This document shows positions 1-7,285 of a stretch of DNA of 13,412 nucleotides, one piece after another. The position numbers were made by a program, and so were the translations under genes. The stretch is from Jimgerdemannia flammicorona (lineage: Eukaryota > Mucoromycota > Endogonomycetes > Endogonales > Endogonaceae), in assembly GCA_003990745.1 (NCBI GenBank), contig RBNI01004819.1, positions 1 to 13,412 on the forward strand, written 5' to 3'. The stretch's first letter is position 1. Each line of letters starts with the position of its first letter. Below the pieces are notes generated by a model. The model saw nothing but the letters and a program-made list of their open reading frames with translations. It did no database searches and had not been told where the DNA came from.

Positions 1-382
1 CCCATATAAATACAATGATCCCCCCCCCTATCCGATCCCCCTAGGGGGTCCCCCCCCCCCTATCCCTTCCCGATGAAAGACCACTTTGTCTAACACTATC
101 GCCACCCTCCCACCACTTTGTTCACATATCCTAGTCACCAAACCGCACCGCCTCCCTCCTAGAGGGCCCCAACCAACCCACCATCCAGTCAACAGATCCC
201 CCAACAGCTCCTCCCACCTTACCACCTTTGCCTGCAGTCCCAACTGCCTCCCCTCCTCAAATACAAAGAGCCAGTGACCCGCCAGTCCTATCCATACCGC
301 CAGCACCCATCCTACAGTGAGCCAACTATCACCCACCCCCCCCACCAACTGAGACTTCAAACCATCCCAGTGGCCCCCCAAC
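1..382. other. C-rich low-complexity stretch, possibly a proline-rich gag remnant
   Basis: The plus strand is strongly C-rich, with C-runs at about 20-28 and 50-60 and a perfect C5-TA-G5 palindrome at 37-48. From about 210 one plus frame reads as a proline-rich chain (many CCN codons) with a stop at 318-320, which could be a proline-rich linker of gag or another retroelement protein. It has more CpG than the pol sequence that starts at 383, so it may have a different origin or age. The short ORFs on either strand here look like composition artefacts. No real gene is identified. Confidence 0.4.
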
Positions 383-639
383 GAAAAGAAACACCTGGCA
401 ATCATATATACCCTCAAGACCTGGTGACACTATCTAGAAGGAGTTGAGTTCAACGTTATCACCGATCACAGGTCCCTTCAGTACATCAACACTCAACCAA
501 CCCTTTCTTGCCAACAAGCCAAGTGGAGCCAACTACTTCAGACCTTCACCCCAAACATCATCTATAAGCCTAACAAAACTCTAGTTGTACCAGATGTACT
601 TTCAAGAGACCTGACCTTGTCGCAATTTTACAAGTCACC
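383..639 (+). pseudogene. Ty3/gypsy pol fragment: RNase H domain (element A)
   Basis: In the frame starting at 383 the translation shows the C-terminal half of a reverse-transcriptase-linked RNase H: a KKHLAIIYTLKTW helix like the family's EL-AI---L--WR, then ITDHRSLQYI (the usual DH-SL-Y active-site region) and a VPDVLSRD tail like the family's ADALSR. RNase H degrades the RNA strand during reverse transcription. A TGA at 425-427 interrupts it where family members carry arginine (W-R-HYLEG), fitting a CGA to TGA change. The reading frame shifts between about 615 and 640 before the integrase part. The first half of the domain and all of reverse transcriptase are absent. Confidence 0.85.
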
Positions 640-1499
640 ATGGCACCTGAATTCCTCAATCAGATCAAGAAGGCTTACGAACAAGACTTTCTGATTCTAC
701 AAAGGAACACCAAGGAATTCAAGAAAAAGTACACCATCAAGGACAACCTTGTATACTATCAAGACAAAGTATATATTCCTGCCAACCCTAAACTATGGTA
801 TAAGATTCTTCATGAACACCATGACTCCCCACTAGCTGGTCACCTTGGAACTGAGAAGACCATCAAGAATATTCAACAAGACTACTACTGGCCAAACATG
901 CTCAAGAAAATTAAGGAGTATGTCCAAAGCTGCGATCTTTGCCAAAGAAACAAGTCAAGCAACCAAGCATCTGCTGGTCTTCTACAACCCTTGTCAATTC
1001 TGACTAAGAAGTTCAAATAAGTCACAATGGACTTCATTGTGCAACTCCCATGAACCAAAACAGGCTATGATGCTATTGTTGTATTTGTAGATTGTCTCAC
1101 TAAGATTACAATCGCTGAGCCAACCACAACCAATACCACTGCCCTAGAAATTGCAAGAATCTTCTTCAAGACTGTCTTCCACCTTTATGGACTTTCCTGA
1201 GTAATTATCAGTGACTGTGATCCAAAGTTCACAAGTCACTTCTGGCAAGTACTCTTCAAGACCCTTGGAACCCAAATTGCTATGTCCACTGCCTTCCATT
1301 CTCAAACTGATAGACAGACAGAGTGAATGAATAGAACACTTGAACAAATGCTCAGAAACTATGTATCTTATGAGCAAGATGATTGGGACCACTATCTGAC
1401 CTATGCTGAGTTCACCTACAACAATGCAACCAATCATCAACTGGCCTTTCCCCATTTCAGCTACTTTACAGTCAAAACCCTGAGACCCCTACAAGCCTA
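640..1499 (+). pseudogene. Ty3/gypsy integrase: zinc-binding and DDE core (element A)
   Basis: Integrase inserts the element's cDNA into chromosomes. An HHCC zinc-binding module is visible (HEHHDSPLAGHLG, then CDLCQRNK, with YYWP between), followed by the RNase-H-fold core: MDFIVQLP with the first Asp at about 1030, IISDCDPKF with the second Asp at about 1210, and SQTDRQTE with the catalytic Glu just before 1324. In-frame stops lie at 1018-1020 (TAA), 1051-1053 (TGA), 1198-1200 (TGA) and 1324-1326 (TGA). The three TGA codons sit where arginine is usual, and SDCD replaces the usual SDRD, so CGN codons have decayed. A frameshift near 1430-1437 moves the rest to another frame. Confidence 0.9.
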
Positions 1500-2092
1500 G
1501 TCCAATTCCAGCAATCCAGTCACTCACAAGTCTCCATAGCCCAGAACCTTATCAACAAAATGGATTCTCTTCTCAAGATCACCACTATGAACCTACAAAA
1601 GGCTCAGCAATATCAAGCTAAGTATGTAGATAAGAAGTGGTAAGATGTCATTTACAACATTGGTGATATGGTTCTACTCAAAGCTGACAACATCAAGGCT
1701 CAATCTCAAGTCAACTGCCAGTCAGCCAAATTCCAGCCCAAGTACCTTGGACCCTTTGAGATCACCAAGTAAGTCTCTACCTGGTCTTACCATCTCAACT
1801 TGCTAACAACCATGCCTATATACCCTGTATTCTATGTATCACAACTCAAGGCCTGGAACCAGTCACCCCCATACTCTGGCTGAATTCTGACACCATCAGC
1901 ACCAGTCATAGTTGAAGACCACATCGAGTATGAAGTTGAGAAATCTTAGACAAATGAGTCTAATAACATCGCACAGAATACCTAGTCAAGTGGATGGGTT
2001 ATCCTGAATATGATGCCACCTGGGAACCTGCCACCAACCTCAAGAACTCCCAAGACCTCATCCAAGAGTTTGAGCAAAAAGGAACTCATTGA
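1437..2092 (+). pseudogene. Integrase C-terminal domain and chromodomain (element A)
   Basis: After the frameshift the translation continues with STGLSPFQLLY (the STG-SPF motif at the core's end) and then the integrase C-terminal SH3-like domain (GDMVLL; KYLGPFEI; YPVFYVSQLKAW). A chromodomain follows from about 1914: EDHIEYEVEK, a one-base shift near 1943, then EYLVKWMGYPEYDATWEP and an L-NSQDLIQEFE helix, ending at TGA 2090-2092. Chromodomains direct chromovirus integration to heterochromatin by binding modified histone tails. Aromatic cage-type residues (Y, W, W) are still visible. Stops at about 1638, 1770 and 1881 and further shifts near 1943-1970 make this non-functional. Confidence 0.87.
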
Positions 2093-2392
2093 CTGCCCCT
2101 GAGGTTCTCCCCTTAGATAGTAGATGACCTACTGTACTGATCAGGCACATTACGCATTAGGGCTCTCTAAGGGATACAGCATCAGAAACAAGAGATATAG
2201 GAGAACCCTATAAATCCTGCAACCAATGAGGTTCAAACCAGTTCTCATCCGATCAAGATGATACTTTGGCCCTCACCTTATACAAGGACAGCCAATCCTT
2301 GCCAATGAGTTGATATATTTAATTTAAAGTTTCTTTTAGTCTTATTGTTTATTATGTATAACTTTGAGAATTCAACAAGGATGTTGATTCTT
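2093..2392 (+). other. 3' noncoding stretch of element A
   Basis: This lies between the chromodomain stop and the polypurine tract and contains no convincing ORF. Three short blocks recur in the equivalent place in element B: around 2089-2108 (GACTGCCCCTGAGGTTCT), 2163-2189 (CTCTCTAAGGGATACAGCA) and 2251-2282 (GATCAAGATGATACTTTGGC). This shows that the 3' regions of the two elements have a common origin. Confidence 0.55.
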
Positions 2393-2405
2393 AAGAAGGG
2401 GGAGA
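2393..2405 (+). promoter_or_regulatory. Polypurine tract of element A
   Basis: AAGAAGGGGGAGA lies immediately before the TG of the LTR. This is the purine-rich primer site for plus-strand DNA synthesis in LTR retrotransposons, and it fixes the left edge of the 3' LTR. Confidence 0.85.
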
Positions 2406-2808
2406 TGTAACATTTTAGCATAGTTTATTTCTTTTCTTTGTCTTTCTTCAATATTCTATGACCTTTCAGTACTTTCCAAATGCTTTGAAATCCTTTCTTG
2501 GCACTGAGCATCCTCTAGTACTTATTTAGCTGGTTACTGAATGTCCTGGAAACTTATAGAACTTTATTTGTCATCATTTGTTATCTTGCCAAGAACTTTT
2601 CTCTTGGCATTTTCCTTAGATTTCTCAGATCCTTCCGGATCCTTCTGTCAGATCTTATATAAATATCCCCTTTGTTCTCATGAATAAAGTCTCAGAATAT
2701 TTTCTCTTAGAAATCCTTTGAGAACACTTGAGTCCTTAAGTATCTCTTCAAGCTACTTAGAACTACCAAAACTAGTCACTTCCTCATTTAGAAACTAGAA
2801 CTATTACA
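2406..2808 (+). repeat. 3' LTR of element A (403 bases)
   Basis: The LTR begins TGTAAC right after the polypurine tract and ends ATTACA, giving 5-base inverted termini TGTAA/TTACA with the canonical TG...CA. It contains TATATAAAT at 2656-2664 and AATAAA at 2683-2688, the U3 promoter and R-region polyadenylation signal in the expected order and spacing. A perfect 8-base inverted repeat (TGCCAAGA, 2587-2594; TCTTGGCA, 2602-2609) lies in U3. The base after the end (2809) is pol sequence of another element. The matching 5' LTR is outside the window. Confidence 0.8.
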
Positions 2809-3118
2809 GGAACCTAGAATTCATCCTGTAGATAGATACAAGTGCTATAGAACTTGGAGCAGTCCTAGCTCAGAAGAAAGATGGACATAAATATGTTATC
2901 TTCTATATAAGCTGAGGCACCCACAGAGCAGAACAGAACTATGAGTCATGTAAGCTTGAATGCTTAGCAGTAGTCTGGGCAGTAGACAAGTTCCACTACT
3001 ACCTAGCCAGGAAATACTTCACCATTCAAACAGACCATTCTGCTCTTGCCTGGCTGTTCCACACTCTGAACTCTAAAGAAATATACATATACCAGATAGA
3101 TCTACAGGCTGTAAGAGT
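2809..3118 (+). pseudogene. Pol fragment: RNase H domain (element B)
   Basis: One frame (phase of 2820) reads NLEFIL, a stop, then IDTSAIELGAVLAQKKDGH, matching the TDAS---LGAVL-Q start of Ty3/gypsy RNase H. RAEQNYESCKLECLAVVWAV (RNase H helix with catalytic Glu) and TDHSALAWL (catalytic Asp region) follow. In-frame stops are seen at 2829-2831 (TAG) and at about 2910 (TGA, in place of an expected SR). The end of the domain blurs near 3110 and the next part lies in another frame. The first residues directly follow LTR A. Confidence 0.85.
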
Positions 3119-3955
3119 ATGACTGTACTGTCAAGCACTGCTCAGGAAGAACTAATACCAATGCTGATACACTCTCAAGGACACCCAGAAACACCCCCAT
3201 CAAGACTATTCAATATGAACAAGAAGCTATACTATGGATTAATCAGCTACCTTGAGCAGTGGAAGATGCTCAACCACCTTGAACCCTGGACAATCACCAT
3301 TATCAACTGGACTTGGAAACAGTTTGAACTAGACAACACTACACTCAGAAAAGGAGGAAAGCTAATAATACCCAAACATAAGAAGTATCAAGTAATGAAG
3401 GAAGTATATGAGCAAGGACATCTAGGAGGAACCAACACATACAACAAGGCAAGAAGAACTATGTAGTGGCCCAAGATAGAAGAAGACTTGCACCAATTTG
3501 TCAAAGGATGTGACAAGTGCCAAAAACAGAAACAAGATCAGCAAGACCATGTACCCAGGTCATCGAGAATTGAGCCTATCCCCTTCCACCATATTGCAAT
3601 AGATATCATTGGACCACTACTAGTAACACTATTAGGAAACCGCTATATTATAGTTATTGTAGACCTCTTCACCAAATGGATAGAAGCAGGAGCATTACAA
3701 GAAGCCAATGCCCTCTCTATAGTTGACTTCCTGCACCAAGAAATCATCTGCCGCTACAAGACACCAAAGCAAATTACAACAGACTGTGGCACAGAATTTG
3801 TCAATGGATTCAATGAGATAATGTATCAGAATTACAAGATCCAGCACATCAAGACCACTGCATATCACCCTCAAGGAAATGGACAGATAGAGAGAACCAA
3901 CAAGACTCTTAAGAACATCCTGGTGAAAATCTCAGAGACATATGAGATGGGATAA
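3119..3955 (+). pseudogene. Integrase, zinc domain and DDE core (element B)
   Basis: One frame runs from 3119 to 3955 with a single TAG at 3464-3466, where a tyrosine of the Y-W-P motif is expected (translation RRTM, stop, WPKIEEDLHQFV). Zinc-domain residues remain in part: GHLGG and CDKCQKQK, but the first His of HHCC reads Tyr (TAT). The DDE core is clear: AIDIIGPL (first Asp), ITTDCGTEFVNGF (second Asp; Cys replaces the usual Arg), and YHPQGNGQIERTNKTL (Glu). The ATG at 3119 is not a true start; the polyprotein flowed from RNase H. A frameshift at about 3945 ends this frame. Confidence 0.9.
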
Positions 3956-4409
3956 TTATCTCCCAACTGCCCTCTCTGTCCTATGAGACATATGGTCACA
4001 GAGCACACACTTTACCCTAAGAGAACTGCTCTTCGGAGAAGAAGATTCTGATGGAACCTCAGTTACAAATCTAGACCTAACTGGGAGATGGGTTGATGCA
4101 GAAATCCAGAGACTACACCAAATCAGGAAGAAGGCTGAAGATTACATCATCAAGTCACAAGTGCTGATAAGGAAGAATGCAGAAAAGAATCCCAAGACCC
4201 TAGAACCCATCTGAATTGGAGAAAAGGTCCTATTGTATTGAAATATGGTAGAAGCCTCATGGTCACAAAAACTGGAGCCCAAATGGGAAGGACTCTTCTA
4301 CATGCAAGATATCAAGGGAACTATCTTCTGGCTTAGAAAAATCTTAGGGACCATACTGCCTACCATAGTATATAGGAACAGACTCAAGAAGTACCATGAA
4401 TCTATATAA
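3948..4409 (+). pseudogene. Integrase C-terminal part (element B)
   Basis: After the frameshift the chain continues WDNYLPTAL, a TGA at 3984-3986 (family: tyrosine/arginine region before the P-F-LLFG motif), then RELLFGEE, a long basic helix (LHQIRKKAEDYIIKSQVLI) and the SH3-like tail (IGEKVLLY, EPKWEGLFYMQDI, then RNRLKKYHE). It ends at TAA 4407-4409. This is the normal end of a Ty3/gypsy integrase lacking a chromodomain. At least three in-frame stops (3984, about 4213, about 4240) mark it as dead. Confidence 0.8.
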
Positions 4410-4763
4410 GAGAAGCAAAATGTGATGACTGCCCATGAGGTTCTAGTCCATAAATCATAACAGCATGTCCCATGACCAGCAGGCTATCTGTCTGGACCAT
4501 TCTCTAAGAGATATGGCACCAGCAACTACTCATCCTTGAGAGTTTCAAAGCCAAAGGAGTTCAAATTGTCAACTGATTGATCAAGATCAGAATCAGGCCC
4601 TTACTCTATATGAAGGGAGTGACCCTTCACCATTATGCCAAAATATAAAGGGAAGATGCCAGCCCATAAACACCACTTTTCGACTTCTTGCTAGAGGTTA
4701 TGGGATCAGCAAATTTTTCAGGACTGAACCAATAAATAAAGATGCTCGAGAAGATCCTTATTC
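4410..4763 (+). other. 3' noncoding stretch of element B
   Basis: There is no supported ORF. It shares blocks with the same region of element A: GACTGCCCATGAGGTTCT near 4427, TCTCTAAGAGATATGGCACC near 4501 and GATCAAGATCAGAATCAGGC near 4579. An AATAAA-like string occurs near 4731. The similarity places both elements in related lineages or shows that a functional 3' region has been kept. Confidence 0.5.
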
Positions 4764-4773
4764 AGGAGGAAGA
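4764..4773 (+). promoter_or_regulatory. Polypurine tract of element B
   Basis: AGGAGGAAGA sits directly before TGTAATGG, in the same layout as in element A. It marks the plus-strand primer and the left border of LTR B. Confidence 0.75.
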
Positions 4774-4928
4774 TGTAATGGTGACCCCAGAATGATGACA
4801 TCAGCATAGGAGACAGTCTTTCCTTACAAGCCACCAGATCAGAGCACAAGAAGATCATATGGTATATAAGATAAGTGATGATGACCAACTATGAGTCATT
4901 GTGACCACAGTATGAGTATCTTGAGGAA

Positions 4929-4936
4929 TATAAAAG
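4929..4936 (+). promoter_or_regulatory. TATA box upstream of the LTR-B ORF
   Basis: TATAAAAG lies 80 bases before the ATG at 5016, a plausible core promoter spacing for a transcript of the downstream ORF. It is judged by sequence and position only. Confidence 0.4.
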
Positions 4937-5015
4937 AAGGATTAAGGAACCACAGTAGCAGCAACCAACAAGACCCACCAATCCCAAAATAGCTCAAAGA
5001 CTTATCATAAACAAA

Positions 5016-5817
5016 ATGCCTACTGCTCACCAAACCTCAAGATCAAGGAACCACCAAGGCATCTCAGTTGAAGAAAGGATGTTCCAATATATCAGAAGAG
5101 CCATGAGGACCTTATCACTTTATCCTCTACTACTGTGAAATGGAAACAAGGATCATCATTGCTACTGAATGCTTCTAAATGTGGTAGGAGTATGAAATAG
5201 GAAACCTCCTCTGCCAGAAGTTTCCACAGGCCAGCTCTCAAGAGCTACAAGATACCACTCCCATGGATATATGTGAAATAAGGACAGCTAAGAAGATCCA
5301 TCAGATCTTCAGACATACACTATGGTTGATTCCTAACTTAGAGTATATTAGAGTCTCAGATTTCAGAGACCTATTATCCCGCCATATCAATGTACTAGAA
5401 GCCAGGGTGGCTACAGAAGCCCAGTCTGCTATCACTCTCAATAGTGATGAAGTAGAAGACTTCTGGCACCCCATCCTCCAGGACAACCCAGACCAATTCC
5501 TGCAAGGATTGATCTCAGTATTCCAAGGCCCAAGCATCTAGGTTAGACCTCCCCAAGACCCCACATTTGTTCCCTATTTTGTGGAAGAGAACCTCATAGA
5601 TTGGAGAGCCCCCAATTTCCTCACTGCCAAATGTGATGACATCATCAGAGATGATGTCATCCCATGCGACATATACAAGATATGTGATGAAGCATACAAA
5701 GTATGTGAAATGTATAACCTTGATGAAACATTTGCAGACCTCATCTCCTTCAAGGACATCCTGACCTCTGATGATGAGAATGAACCCCCCATGATCCTAA
5801 ACATTCTGCTCTAAGTC
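5016..5817 (+). pseudogene. Unidentified ORF downstream of or inside LTR B, broken
   Basis: I do not recognise this protein. A basic start (ATG 5016, MPTAHQTSRSRNHQGISVEE) runs open to TGA at 5136-5138. After a shift of frame, the frame of 5137 carries on to TAA 5815-5817 with stops at about 5173, 5182 and 5539-5541. The longest clean segments are 5263-5541 (92 codons) and 5581-5817. The second is acidic and rich in Asp, Cys and Ile (KCDDIIRDDVIPCDIYKICD). No CCHC knuckle, protease or reverse transcriptase motif is seen, so it is not an obvious gag or pol. It has the same CpG-poor composition as the elements around it. It could be an accessory gene carried in an LTR or a gag of a divergent third element. 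Confidence 0.5.
5635..5661. repeat. Perfect 12-base inverted repeat, 3-base loop
   Basis: GATGACATCATC (5635-5646) and GATGATGTCATC (5650-5661) are exact reverse complements around AGA. The stem lies inside the LTR-B ORF and encodes the Asp-Asp-Ile-Ile/Asp-Asp-Val-Ile stretch. The motif GATGACATCA also occurs near the LTR B start (4794-4803). Confidence 0.7.
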
Positions 5818-5847
5818 TCTTATTATACTGGATAATGCCAGCATCAG

Positions 5848-5986
5848 CATTCTGAGATAACACAGAATTGTTCCAGTACTGGCATTCTGAGGTGATGCAG
5901 AATTGTTCCAGTACCAGTATTTTGATATAACACTAAATAATACCAGTACTGACATTCTGATGTAATACCAAATTATACCAGCATCC
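5848..5986 (+). repeat. Four-unit 35-base tandem repeat
   Basis: Units start at 5848, 5883, 5918 and 5953, each beginning CATTCTGA or a close variant and ending in a TTCCAGTACTGG-like motif. The first two units are the most alike; the third and fourth are diverged. A degenerate partial unit may precede (5820-5847). The units are direct and adjacent with no spacers, so this is not a CRISPR array. Placed upstream of a TATA box (6111), they resemble the tandem enhancer repeats often found in the U3 part of LTRs. Confidence 0.8.
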
Positions 5987-6110
5987 TGAACCTATACAAC
6001 CATCAGTGCCAACCCTGGAACTTAGCAGTTTTTCCTGTTCTGGCATTTTATTTTAGTTATTGGAATTTATATTTAGCTTTATATCTTAGCAACCATTAAA
6101 TTATATTTTG

Positions 6111-6143
6111 TATAAATACCCCTCTTATTTCTTCTGAAATAAA
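6111..6143 (+). promoter_or_regulatory. TATA box and AATAAA pair of LTR B (U3/R)
   Basis: TATAAATACCCCTCTT at 6111 is followed by AATAAA at 6138-6143. LTR A has the same arrangement (TATATAAATATCCCC at 2656, AATAAA at 2683) with almost the same spacing, and the flanking bases are similar. This supports an LTR promoter and polyadenylation region here. Confidence 0.55.
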
Positions 6144-6164
6144 GTCAGTTCCAGTTCACTTACA

Positions 6165-6571
6165 TACAATTCCTTGCAAGCAATCTAAGAGATAACAAGT
6201 CAGTTAAAGATAAGAAGTTTGAGGACTATAAGACCTTGGGAAGGCACTCCAATAAGAACTTGCTTATAACAAACTTGAGTTAGTCTAAGAGATATACCTT
6301 GAAGAGAATCTGGCATATTTGAAGGACTCAGTGACCACTACATGACAATATATAGTTACAACTATATTCAGCTATCTGTAAAAGATACTATATAGAAGAA
6401 ATAATATTTAGATTATAGAAAACTCTTCTATATATTATATTAACATTATATCTCTCATTAAATAATAAACAGAATATTTATCAATATTTCAAAAGACTCA
6501 TTCTATCTATTTTATCTTGAAAGGCAGTTCAACTCAAGTAGTAAATTATAAACATATTAAGACTAGAATTG
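6165..6571. other. AT-rich CpG-free stretch without a gene
   Basis: This contains either the U5 end of LTR B (to a possible TTACA end at 6360) followed by AT-rich sequence, or decayed repeat sequence throughout. No ORF of interest, RNA gene or clear repeat unit was seen. Composition matches the elements to its left, so it belongs to the same silenced block. Confidence 0.4.
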
Positions 6572-6970
6572 TTTTTTTTTTTTTTAATAGACTTGAAGTT
6601 CTATGGATTTTTATTAGAAGAGAACCTAGACTATATAGGCCAAAACTCTCCCCCACTACCCCCTGAGCACTATATCTTTATTAAATCTAAGCTAGCTATT
6701 GTTCAGTAGCTCAACTATATCAGATGCAGCAGGGCTTATGTTAGCCTATACCTCATTCTGTATACCATACTCTCTCTATCACCAGGGGGAAAGCAGCCAT
6801 ATGCCAATGACTGAAAGTGCATGTCCAAAACCCCATCATATATATAAGACCATGCCTGAGCTAAATAGAATAGCCCCCACCACTCCAAGTAGAGTAACAG
6901 GCAAAGAAAAACCCCCATCAAATACAGAACAGTGGATAGGATCTGGTTCTCTCTGATGAGGTGAGTAGAG
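6572..6970 (-). mobile_element. Possible poly(A)-tailed retroposed sequence, minus strand
   Basis: On the minus strand a sequence running from about 6970 ends with AATAAA (6610-6615) followed 25 bases later by a run of 14 A (6572-6585). That is the layout of a processed transcript or non-LTR retroposon. The right edge is set where CpG-poor sequence gives way to normal composition (about 6970). A minus-strand ORF at 6736-6921 has a hydrophobic segment (MGVFLCLLLYLEWWGLFYLA) but I do not recognise it. Target duplications were not identified. It could also be the 3' end of a LINE, a SINE or a decayed pseudogene. Confidence 0.4.
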
Positions 6971-7285
6971 GACTTACCTTTTAACGGACTCTATGTCGGC
7001 TGGAATTGTTAATGAACTCGAGTAAAGAGCATTTGTGGCTTGTACTGATGTAAATGTCATAAACGGTGACATCATCAATCTTTACGTAATCAATCTGCAA
7101 CGCGTAACCTACCTGCCGGTAATTCTAGTAAAAATCCCAACAGTTAATGCATTCGATATTCTCGCCAAACGAACCAAACCTCGGATATCGCATTAATTGC
7201 AGAATGAACCTTGTCAACCGATCCAAGTTGATTTCATAAGGAGCATCAGGGCATCGAAAAGAGGTATCGCGTCTGGTACTTCAGG

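Larger units (their letters stand above)
383..2808 (+). mobile_element. Ty3/gypsy chromovirus element A, 5'-truncated, decayed
   Basis: The order RNase H, integrase zinc domain, integrase core, integrase C-terminal domain, chromodomain, polypurine tract, LTR is diagnostic of the chromovirus branch of Ty3/gypsy (Metaviridae) LTR retrotransposons. Reverse transcriptase, protease and clear gag are missing; the pol fragment starts abruptly at about 383 next to C-rich sequence, so the 5' part is deleted or lies outside the window. The 3' LTR is complete. Multiple stops and frameshifts make it non-autonomous. Its LTR end at 2808 abuts pol of a second element, which suggests a nested insertion. Confidence 0.88.
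2809..6360 (+). mobile_element. Ty3/gypsy element B, interrupted by A; right end uncertain
   Basis: Pol coding sequence resumes at 2809 in the middle of the reverse-transcriptase/RNase H junction, continues through integrase to 4409, and is followed by a noncoding stretch, a polypurine tract (4764-4773) and an LTR start (TGTAATGG, 4774). The missing 5' part should lie upstream of the window, beyond element A. I saw no chromodomain in B: the tail ends with an RNRLKKYHE motif, like the GNRLKLYH end of other Ty3/gypsy integrases. Two LTR ends are possible (6164 or 6360). The element carries many stops and is inactive. Confidence 0.7.
4774..6360 (+). repeat. Candidate long LTR of element B, with internal ORF
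   Basis: The left border (TGTAA after a polypurine tract) is well supported. No plausible LTR end (TTACA) occurs before the ORF; the TTACA at 4824-4828 would give only about 55 bases. Later candidates are 6160-6164 and 6356-6360 (ATAGTTACA). Inside, in order, are an early TATAAAAG (4929-4936), an ORF (5016-5817), a 35-base tandem repeat (5848-5986), TATAAAT at 6111-6117 and AATAAA at 6138-6143. The last two mirror the TATA-AATAAA pair of LTR A. The alternative is a short LTR B disrupted by a third element. The right end is inferred. Confidence 0.4.

Noticed and set aside
86..277. Plus-strand ORF of 63 codons
   Set aside because: It lies in the C-rich tract, has no domain, and a different frame gives a more coherent proline-rich reading.
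28..417. Long minus-strand ORF (129 codons), Gly/Trp rich
   Set aside because: It is the complement of C-rich low-complexity DNA and runs into the RNase H fragment; the composition alone explains the open frame.
1144..1455. Minus-strand ORF opposite integrase A
   Set aside because: It is a shadow of the well-supported integrase core on the plus strand.
5301..5804. Two minus-strand ORFs opposite the LTR-B ORF
   Set aside because: They are shadows in the opposite frames of the plus-strand ORF; no motif, and the plus frame covers both segments continuously.
5848..5986. CRISPR-like array
   Set aside because: The 35-base units are adjacent and diverged with no spacers, in a eukaryotic retroelement context.
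6699..6956. Plus-strand ORF of 85 codons
   Set aside because: No recognisable domain; it lies antisense to a sequence with a minus-strand poly(A) layout.
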